From assembly GCA_054601695.1 (NCBI GenBank), contig BAAHQB010000312.1, forward strand, positions 62,001-126,000: a stretch of 64,000 nt of DNA, written 5' to 3'. A model generated the notes under the pieces. That model made no database searches. It saw only the letters and a program-made list of their open reading frames with translations, and was not told the DNA's origin. The number at the start of each line of letters is the position of its first letter. The stretch's first letter is position 1. Shown in pieces: positions 1 through 64,000 of the stretch. The position numbers and the translations under genes are program-made. This DNA is from Amorphochlora amoebiformis (taxonomy: Eukaryota; Cercozoa; Chlorarachniophyceae).

Positions 1-8
1 TAATGTAC

Positions 9-19811
<19,803 letters not shown>

Positions 19812-21462
19812 CTTGAATTTTCCCTCTTGTCTGCAATATTCGCGGCCTGTTGGTCTATGTCTGTTGCCAACCTCCTGCTCACACTGACGCTGCTGGTGGT
19901 CTGCGGAAACGTCAAAGTGGAATGGATTAGAGGAGCTGGTGACTGGTGAGCTACGGAATGGAGAACAGAATATATATAATATTTAACAGTGTACGATATT
20001 AATAATTCGGCGAATGAGAGGATATCGATTTAAATGTAAGAAAGGATGTTTGATAGGGGAAGAGACAAGAGGCTTTGGTGGACTCGAGATACCGATTGAT
20101 CGGAGCGCAGCACTTATGATTTCATAAGATCTTGTAACGACTGCATATACCGGTCGTGTAAACCTATGTATTGGTGTGTGCCGGCCGCTGGATCACCCTT
20201 GGTCGCTGACCTGTTGGATCTTTTTTCTTTCCGCACACCTCCTGTAAGTTGCAGGTTGAACTGGTTCGACCGTATTCCTGAATGAAGAGAGACATAACAT
20301 ATTCACACATCGACTTCGGCAAGAACAATATGACCCATACGCCGTCGGGGCTCATAAGTATGTCTCTACGATCTCGCGAACACCTCCTAAGTGTGGATGG
20401 AAGCATCTAGCGTGTATATCATTGACCTTAAAATATTGCGTCGACATGGAAAGATTGCTCCACGCATACATCCTCAAACCAAGAATGTCCTTGAATCATC
20501 AATCCCTCACATTTCGCGAGATATTTCCTCACTACGTCTACATGTCACTGCCTGCAAAAATCAGAAACAATCCGTGATTTCACCGTTGGAATACAAGAAA
20601 ACCTGCTTACCCGCAAATCGTATCCCATACTCGATACAAGAACCCAAAAAGTCACGAGCCTACAGCTCACGAGGTTACTTCTGGGGTCTTGAAAGACCAC
20701 GTCTTGGTCGATGGGCACACACGAGCAGGTCAACGGGTGAGCTCGACAAGCAACGTCTGGTATTTTAAACGCGCCGATATTACCAGTATTCCGCGAATGA
20801 AACCCTAGAATCACGTGGTTGAGGTCGTTGGATATATCCACGGAGATCCGACGACGTGCACAGGCCGCCATTCCGGATTTATGGCAGTTCCGACGATTTC
20901 TCACGGTTTCACTTTACTTTAGTGAAACCCCTTTAAAAGAAAATGAAAAAAGGTTTCAATATTTCGGCTTGAGAAAATGGGGTGGGGTCCATGGTATCGC
21001 AGAATTCCTGGACACTATTACGAAATTGCGTTTATCCCCTGAGGTTTATATGCTCGTAATGCTTTTACCTATTATGTGTGACTCTAAAAATTCTACATTG
21101 AGGTCTGGGGAGGGAAGGATGTATTTTAAATTAACTGATCATGTTCCGATAGCCATTTTGGAGGGATAGGGTGCCAAATGGACATTCGACACTCCCTGGG
21201 TTTCAGATACGGTATCCAGATGTCGGAAGCATCCGCACGTTTCAATAGCGGCCTTCTGAAATAGCGAACTTTCATAATTCTATCCTAATCACTATGTACA
21301 CAAGTGCTGCCATATCCTCCCAAAATCAGTCGCAACACCCCAGGGGAATGACCTGCAAACTTGTGGAAAAGAGATAGTAGTGAGATTGTGGGCCAACTTG
21401 TAGCCCGATTTGGACAACCCTCTAAAACCCAGTAACGCCAGCCACAACAGTATGCACTAATA
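19812..21462. promoter_or_regulatory. Divergent intergenic region between kinesin and sulfotransferase
   Basis: This 1.65-kb unique sequence is nearly free of (TA)n and lies between two genes transcribed away from each other, so both promoters should be here. Short open frames on both strands (for example 20819-21169 and 20545-20904) resemble no family I know and lack convincing splice support. CTAG is rare (two copies seen), unlike the convergent gaps. Confidence 0.5.
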
Positions 21463-22577
21463 ATGGTGGGCAAGGAAATCTTAAACATTCTCACAGTGCT
21501 GGTTCTCGTGTCCTTCGGGCTGTATATTGCCTTTGATGATGCGTGTCATAAAAGCATGGGAGAACCTTTGCAGATTAGCAAGACTCAGAGGAGGTCCTCA
21601 GCTCTACGCGATTTGGATCTTACTTCTAATCAAACCGATCAAGCCGAGGTCTCCCGGAGACGTGCTACCTCGAAACCGGAAAGGTCGACTCCGAACGTAT
21701 TGTCGCGGAGTCTTCAAGGCGTTGGAAGGAGGGTAGAGGGTATATATACTTTCAGAAGCTCTCAAAGGCAGGGGGGACAACCCTCTGTGCCCTCATGGCG
21801 TTGAACCCTGGCGTGAAGACACCAATGCGTGAGTCTTGCATAGTGCATAACGTAGATCCAAGGATGTTAAACCTCACGAGGACTCGCATGCAAATGGAAC
21901 GACACAAAAGCAATGTTTTTGCGAACGAGCACTTTGTGTTCCCGATGAGAGTCTGGGACAACCCAATGGTTGCCAATTGGTCGTTTATCACAATCTTACG
22001 AAACCCTCTCAATAGGGTGCTCTCATTTAGCCGATACAAGAGGGAAAGTGGCGTGTACCGACTGGTCCCCGGCACGAAAGCTTATGGCATGGCTGTCTTA
22101 CGGTTCGCTCGGAAGCACAATTACCAGGGAAGCAACCTGTACACCCGCGTGTTCTCGGGAAGACAAGCTAACTGCTCCAGTAAAAACATGACGCACATGC
22201 ATTGCGACGATGAAGTCACGGAGGAGGACCTAGACAACGCCAAGACGAATCTCATCAAGTTCTCCACAGAGTGGTTCGCAGAGAGTTCGGCTCTTCTTAA
22301 GGAGATTCTAGGGTTTCAGCATCTGGACACGTCAGCTAAGAATGTCAACGGCGATCGACATGGGAACTTCCACGCGACAAACCGCTCGAATGACGTCCAT
22401 ATCATATCTAGCAAGCGCACCATCTACGGCACCAACCCCAAGTCTAACGCGTCTCATCAGCTGCCCGAGGACTACCTAGAGGAACTTAGAGACTTGAATA
22501 AGTATGACATCAAGCTGTATGAGTTTGCAAAGAGGCTGTGTAGGTGTCAGGTAGACACGTGGCTGTTCAGGTGGTGA
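21463..22577 (+). CDS. Golgi-type sulfotransferase (PAPS-dependent, Sulfotransfer_2-like)
   Basis: The predicted enzyme transfers sulfate from PAPS to a glycan in the Golgi lumen. Residues 1-6 are followed by a hydrophobic stretch (about 7-25, ILNILTVLVLVSFGLYIAF) that suits a type II signal anchor. The 5'-phosphosulfate loop is YFQKLSKAGGTTLC (about residues 79-92). The 3'-phosphate site is ILRNPLNRVLSFSRY (from about 161), with the expected Arg and Ser. The C-terminal YDIKLYEFAKRL is typical of heparan-sulfate-2-O-type families. The anchor and the catalytic part lie in different frames. A 50-nt GT-AG intron (21594-21643) joins them exactly, giving exons 21463-21593 and 21644-22577 and 354 residues, and its size matches introns in the nearby ankyrin gene. 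A frameshifted copy is the alternative. The acceptor substrate cannot be inferred. Confidence 0.8.
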
Positions 22578-22959
22578 TTTATTTCCGCGCGTGTGAATGG
22601 GTCGAGCTCAGTGACTTCGTCTTGTTTATATATGTATATATATATATATAGGCTAGATACAAGTTCTACAAGTTGTTGAATTTAGATCAGTGAGCCTGGT
22701 ATTAAAATGGTGTTAGCTCCAAGCTGCTGTGTATTATGCAGGTTAACGGAATAGAATGTTCAGATATTGGTTACAATGTAGGTAATCTTGATAATTTAAA
22801 TGATTTTCTCCTAGATCTAGACTATACCGTTTAGTCTGGGTTACTAATGGTTAATTAGGTCTACATCTATTACATGTAGTAGGGTTTGATCCGAGGAATC
22901 CACATGAATAGTCTTGTAAACTCTGGGACAACTGAAACCAGCATATATGTTGTATCTAG

Positions 22960-22991
<32 letters not shown>

Positions 22992-23080
22992 TATATGTAT
23001 GTATTATGATTCTCTAATTATATATATATATATATAACAATATATATATATATAACATTAGATGTATGTATGTATATCTA

Positions 23081-23126
<46 letters not shown>

Positions 23127-23327
23127 CTATATATATATATATATAAATGTGTGTGTACACACACATATATATTTATAGATATATATCCAGTCTAGTAAAT
23201 TTATATATATATATACATACATCATATATATATATATATATATATACAATATATGTACATACATATTGGTACAAGTATATAATGTAACCATTGATTGTAT
23301 ATATAGGTACGTACACATACACATCAT

Positions 23328-23359
<32 letters not shown>

Positions 23360-23897
23360 CATATATAAATATAGTATGATTTAATATACTATATATATAT
23401 AGTGCGGCCTACGTAATTATGTATATCGATATACATATGTGTATGTTCACGAAAAGTCTAGATATTCGCGAGCAACTTTCGTTACGATCGATACTAGGAT
23501 AGGTAGCGTACTAATTTTCAAGTGCCAGAGCCCAGAGAGTGTCGAGTAGATACTAGTATAAGTTAATCTAGTTGCTGTGTCAAACACTGTCTAATAATTA
23601 TCTAGTTATAGCCATCATATGGGTGACATATATACTAGATATAAACTAGGTGGATCGTCTTATAGCAGTACCCAGGCTTCACAAAAATGATCTTGTTGAA
23701 CCAATTAATTACTAGTCCGATGACTCCCTAACTCCAGTGACTAAGAGTATCCATTTGTCTTCTAGTCACGTTATATTCATGGTCTCGTCGCATCAACGGT
23801 TCGAAAGTTTACAAGTCGGCAGTGTACTAGACTATGATATTGAAACTAAATGGCTGACGTTTTGAAATTCCACCGGTAGACGTCTCGATCTTGCAGC
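22578..23897. other. Convergent intergenic region, CTAG-rich
   Basis: This lies between the 3' ends of the sulfotransferase (+) and the ZnT gene (-). It holds (TA)n at about 22960-23400 and about sixteen CTAG tetramers, many within ACTAGT or TCTAGA, with no coding sequence seen. Confidence 0.6.
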
Positions 23898-37209
<13,312 letters not shown>

Positions 37210-37713
37210 CGCGAACGCCAAACTGTCACGGTATGTGACATGCGAAAGTGCGAAATTGGGACATCCGCGGGACACTTATGACAGCCGTGACGGCAAGAAG
37301 CGTGTGTTCGGCGGACGCGTGTATCTTGTCGTAAGGAGAGCCCACGGAAGCTATGAGGCTGCCAATCGTGAGAGATAGAGGCATGATATTCGATCCTCAT
37401 AGGTACAGATCGGATATATACCTTGATTTTGATGAAACTGTCGAATATTGGTGACGTTGTCATATATGGCAACATGACTGCATTCTCTCGGGTGTTTGGG
37501 GCTAGTGGAGACCAAAATATCGATGAGAAAGGAGCGAATGATATAAACCCGCACAAAACTGGAGCTCGCTAGAGCCTGTGTGGTGCGACCTCGCCAGATG
37601 GCATATTAAATAAACCTTGAAAGTGCGTGGTTTATGCTTTTGATTGGATTTAGATTGTGTGTTTAGGATAAGAGGGTTAGGGAATCTGAATATGTTTATA
37701 TGTATTATACATA

Positions 37714-37752
<39 letters not shown>

Positions 37753-37761
37753 TGTATATAT

Positions 37762-37827
<66 letters not shown>

Positions 37828-37876
37828 AACATTATATATATATTTATACACATATATATACATGTAATGTATATAT

Positions 37877-37924
<48 letters not shown>

Positions 37925-37989
37925 ATATACATATATAAACATATATATATATATATATATTATATATATACATATATATATATATACAA

Positions 37990-38024
<35 letters not shown>

Positions 38025-38095
38025 CTTATACATATATATATATACAACATATTCTAATTATATTCAGAAGGAGGAGGAAAGTTAGCTTGATAGTA
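37210..38095. promoter_or_regulatory. Divergent region between ZnT and methyltransferase genes
   Basis: The first part, to about 37690, is unique sequence that should contain both promoters. The remainder is (TA)n with short (CA)n. No supported exon is seen. The frame leading into the methyltransferase start stays open through the (TA)n only because TATATA has no stop. Confidence 0.45.
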
Positions 38096-56597
<18,502 letters not shown>

Positions 56598-57080
56598 GTT
56601 TCCCACCAGTTGTAATGTACCGTTGCTTAAGGAAAGTACCTTATTTGATGGGGCTAATATGCGATTATACATTTTACATGCACACGCAGCCACAGCGACA
56701 CTAAAGCATGTGTTATCCGACTCGGATTTTACCAGTACATGTGATCATTAACTAGAGTTGATGCAGTAAATAAAGTAACTAGGTATGCGGCATAGCGGCA
56801 TGATCTAGAATCTAGATAAAATTTGCATGCAAGTTAAGATACTATTTAGATAGCAATTGTCTAGATGTGTTTAGATTACACAGTACTAACGTTTCAGATA
56901 AATTAGATTACTAGTAATTATCCTACTAGTACTAGTAGTATATCTAGTACTAGTAGTATCCTAGGTATCTAGAGCCCATATACTAGATATAGCTATATAT
57001 GATGTCATGTATTAGACCAGCGCAGCATCTTCTGCTAATCTAGTAATTCTGGTTATTTAATTATATATATATATATCTAG

Positions 57081-57126
<46 letters not shown>

Positions 57127-57194
57127 CATCCATTTCTTATCTTTTCTATATATATCTATATATTATATATAAATATATATATATATATATATCT

Positions 57195-57275
<81 letters not shown>

Positions 57276-57560
57276 AATATATTTAAATTTTCTGGTTTAT
57301 GATATACATGTGTATATGTCATCGGCCATACATGTAACTGGGCACATCGAAAGGGTTAACAACTACTAGAACTAGTTCAAATGCAAATAATACAGACTCT
57401 AATGTGATGCTAACTTCACAGTTATAATACACGATCGTGCGCCGGGAAACTTGCAACCTGACTGAGGACCAGCCCTATATTCGACGATCGCGGTACACCA
57501 GCCTGGCAACTAAGTTTAACCACCCAGGTCATTTGAGATCCAACTGGGGGTCTAATTAGA
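56598..57560. other. Convergent intergenic region, CTAG-rich
   Basis: This lies between the 3' ends of the methyltransferase and the ankyrin gene. AATAAA at about 56769 is a possible polyadenylation signal. From about 56750 to 57200 there are at least sixteen CTAG tetramers, including chains of ACTAGT, followed by (TA)n to about 57272. Confidence 0.6.
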
Positions 57561-58316
57561 TCATTCAGTATCCGAGTCGTCATCCCCGGCCATTACTATG
57601 GTGTTTTTTGCTTCAGCAGAAGAGATAGCTGTAAGATCACATACATAAGGATTCAGTGTGATACCACGATATGATAAAGTCTTAAAAAACATACTGAGCA
57701 GGAGGTCACGAGCTTTGACAGATCGGCCAAGTTGAAGAGCAGTTTTTCCTGAACAGATTATAGTCGGTCGAATTTTAGAGAATTTCAAGAGGCAGACCGG
57801 TGCTGTGTACCGTCTTGATTCTTGATGGTTTTGTCGGCGCTGGCTTCAACAAGTTGTTTGATCACGTCAACACGGTCTCGCCACGAAGCCACTGAAAAGA
57901 TTGTTATTATTGACAGCCCTAATTTCCCGTATATTACTCTTACTGTGCAACGGGGTATCTTTAACGTTATTTTGAGCGTTGATATTTGCCTTAGCTTCCA
58001 AGAGAAGCGTGACAACCTTTGTGTGTCCACCTACAAGCAGAATGTTGGAATATCGCGCTGAAAGATGTGTCTATTACATACCTGAGCTCGCCCAGTGCAG
58101 TGCGGTATTTCCCAGCTTGCCAACTTTGCTCACAAACGATTTATTTGCTTTAAGCGTTGCGCTCACCTCCTCGTCCACCCCTCGTGTGCAGTACTAATGG
58201 GGGAAAGAGCGTTTTTCAAAGAATGTTCCACAAAATATGCCAAATGTTCTCTCGATGGATGTCACAAATTCGTCCACCTCGTGAAACTTATCCAACGGAG
58301 ACAGCTTTTTCTCCAT
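57561..58316 (-). CDS. Small ankyrin-repeat protein with acidic C-terminus
   Basis: Six exons, right to left: 58316-58232, 58180-58082, 58030-57944, 57891-57811, 57748-57695, 57628-57561, encoding about 157 residues. At least three ankyrin repeats are visible: GNTALHWASSGGHTKVVTLL, then DTPLHMASWRDRVDVIKQLV, then a shorter QDGKTALQLGRSVKARDLL. The tail is DDDSDTE and stop. All introns are 51-66 nt, with clear acceptors such as TTTTCAG and TGTTCAG. The first junction is the weakest: an acceptor at 58194 also looks good but breaks the phase. No single ankyrin family is recognised; a protein-protein adaptor role is likely. It is divergent from the CHCHD2 gene. Confidence 0.85.
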
Positions 58317-58608
58317 GGCTCCTCCTGTGTGTCGCAACAGAATCTGCAACGCGTGTGGCTCGGGTTTCCCCCGGGGATTGTCAAATCCCCGATTTTGATA
58401 TAATATCAATATCTAATAATTGGATATCCACATAACCTACACCAATATCTTCGTTATAAATATTTAATATCCCGAATTTAAATATTCGACGGTTCATACC
58501 TGCTAATTTACCCTGAAATTGTACACAAGTACGCTAAAATCTCGAAAATCTCCGGAAATTCTTCGGGGATTGATCGAGAATCCACCAGCGCATCCCCCAA
58601 AACTCGCA
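58317..58608. promoter_or_regulatory. 292-bp divergent promoter region, ankyrin/CHCHD2
   Basis: This is the compact gap between the two start codons. It holds a small ATTTAAATAT-like AT-rich patch at about 58430-58490 and no (TA)n. No specific box can be named. Confidence 0.5.
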
Positions 58609-59218
58609 ATGCCGCGTCGTGGCTCAAGATCCTCGCGTTCAGGCTCCCGTGGAGGCGGCCTTTTCTCCCGCCAAAAGAGCACCACCACTTCGAAGTCTAA
58701 TTCCAGCAGGAAACCTCCTCCTCCAGCCCAAAGGTCTGCTCCTCCTCCTCCGTCCCAGCAGCAATCCACTGGAGGTGGGATTGGTTCCATGATAATGCAG
58801 GGTATGGTTTGGGGAGCGGCTTCATCGGTCGGACACCGCGCCGTGGACGCAGTTATGGGTCCCAGAAGTGTCAATGTTGAACACAAGCACACTGGAGAGG
58901 AGAAGGGAACCCCCGCTGTTCCCCAACAGCAGCAGCAACAACCTGCCTCTTCGCAGTTCAACTGCAACTCCGAGATGACCGACTTCAACAATGTAGGACT
59001 CCTTATCAACAATTCGAGTGTTTGGGGGTAATCGAGAATATATGTGGTGGAATTGCTAGAAATTTTGGAAGATTTATTGGTGGATTCTGATCTAAATTTA
59101 ATTGTTCTTTCAGTGTGTCTCGTCCAATCAGGGGGATATCGGAAAGTGCCAGTACTACTTCAACCTTCTCAACCAGTGCAATCAGACGTCCAAGGATAAT
59201 AACAAGCAATGGAATTAA
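58609..59218 (+). CDS. CHCHD2: CHCHD2/Mix17-type twin CX9C protein
   Basis: This is a mitochondrial intermembrane-space protein of the CHCH family, imported through the Mia40 disulfide relay and linked in animals to cytochrome oxidase and MICOS function. There are two exons (58609-58992 and 59114-59218) with a 121-nt GT-AG intron, giving 162 residues. The N-terminus MPRRGSRSSRSGSR and the proline-rich, glutamine-rich middle, with the central GIGSMIMQGMVWGAASSVGH segment, are typical of the family. The twin CX9C motif is exact: Cys119 and Cys129, then Cys140 and Cys150. The first CX9C is completed only by splicing, because Cys129 is the first codon of exon 2, which strongly supports this intron. 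An in-frame ATG at 58519 exists, but the MPRRGSR start fits the family. Confidence 0.94.
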
Positions 59219-59468
59219 TAGTTTTCAGTTGGTTAGTGGAGTGGTGTCGGGAAAATAAACGTACTATTTAAACGGACGAACTCAGAACTATTAATATGGC
59301 CGGACTCAGGAATTTAAGGTACGGTATTTGGACAGAACATTTGTGCTAGACATGCAATTTGATTCAACAAGCTCTCGTAGTTTTAAATACTCGATCACAC
59401 GTTGTGAGCATAGACTAGACTAGTAAGAGATTCTAGATGAAACAGTAATCAATCTAGATTACACAATA

Positions 59469-59512
<44 letters not shown>

Positions 59513-59887
59513 GTACACATATATGATATGATACAACACAAAACATAAGATTTAATCATATCTAGCATATGATTAGTACTGGACTAATCTAGTAATTCTA
59601 GTAATTAGTAGTACTAGTACTAGTAGTAGAATATATGAACCGTAGGTGCACAGAATCTTCTAATGCTACTACTAGACTACTGTACTATTAAAAGTACTAA
59701 AGAACTTCTTAAATTGAAAATATTAGTATTCATTATCGATCTTGATTATCACAATCTAGACAATGCAATAATATATGCTAGTATGCAACATAACTTCAAG
59801 TACCCTTGATCAATGACGGTATAAGAAAACCGTCCATGATACGTGTACATGTATTGTAAAGACTCCGAGTCGATCGGGATGAGGCAT
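59219..59887. other. Convergent intergenic region, CTAG-rich
   Basis: This lies between the CHCHD2 (+) and NOG1 (-) 3' ends. AATAAA at 59254-59259 is a plausible polyadenylation signal 36 bases after the CHCHD2 stop. A (CT)n/(TA)n block sits at 59470-59512. About a dozen CTAG tetramers cluster at 59400-59770, including repeated ACTAGT. Confidence 0.6.
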
Positions 59888-63893
<4,006 letters not shown>

Positions 63894-63907
63894 CTAAGAA
63901 TGTATGT

Positions 63908-63984
<77 letters not shown>

Positions 63985-63993
<9 letters not shown>

Positions 63994-64000
63994 CTAAGGA
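63985..64000 (-). repeat. Copy of the NOG1 exon edge at 63885-63899 (cut by window end)
   Basis: AGGTATTCTAAGGA at the very end of the window resembles AGGCATTCTAAGAA over the acceptor of the first NOG1 exon here, with about 80 bases of (TA)n between them. Confidence 0.7.

Noticed and set aside
20391-21169. Protein-coding gene in the kinesin/sulfotransferase gap
   Set aside because: The open frames are short, overlap on both strands, and show no recognisable motif or consistent splice sites.

Overview
This window is nuclear DNA from an intron-rich eukaryote. Seven protein genes can be read through a background of alternating purine-pyrimidine repeats, mostly (TA)n with (TG)n, (CA)n and (CG)n, plus interstitial TTAGGG/CCCTAA arrays. 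The hexamer is TTAGGG rather than the plant TTTAGGG. Splicing is GT-AG throughout. The species cannot be named from the sequence; a protist or other non-plant lineage is the best reading. Almost all long open frames of the form YIYIYI are translated (TA)n and are not genes.

The seven genes strictly alternate in strand. They are a kinesin-3-like motor (-, 19811 to beyond the left edge), a Golgi-type sulfotransferase (+, 21463-22577), a ZnT/CDF-family transporter (-, 37209-23898), a carnosine N-methyltransferase-like N2227 protein (+, 38096-56597), a small ankyrin-repeat protein (-, 58316-57561), a CHCHD2-type twin CX9C protein (+, 58609-59218) and the C-terminal part of the nucleolar GTPase NOG1 (-, 63893-59888, 5' end beyond the right edge). 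I joined exons by hand using splice sites, phase continuity and family resemblance. All junctions used are phase-compatible except one unresolved gap in the methyltransferase.

Gene architecture is bimodal. The ankyrin, CHCHD2 and sulfotransferase genes have introns of about 50-120 nt. The kinesin, ZnT, methyltransferase and NOG1 genes have tiny exons (about 22-170 nt) separated by introns of roughly 0.2-2 kb made mainly of (TA)n, telomere-like arrays, GA/CT tracts, a 785-bp CG-rich tract and tRNA-derived SINE-like elements.

The most striking pattern is that many exons in the inflated genes carry one to four partial copies of their own edge (splice site plus the first or last bases of exon) in the neighbouring intron, each running straight into (TA)n. 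A second pattern is that the three convergent intergenic gaps are rich in CTAG/ACTAGT, while the divergent gaps are not. The genes are housekeeping functions (transport motor, zinc transport, methyl transfer, mitochondrial CHCH protein, ribosome assembly) with no shared pathway, so the interest lies in genome structure rather than in an operon-like system.
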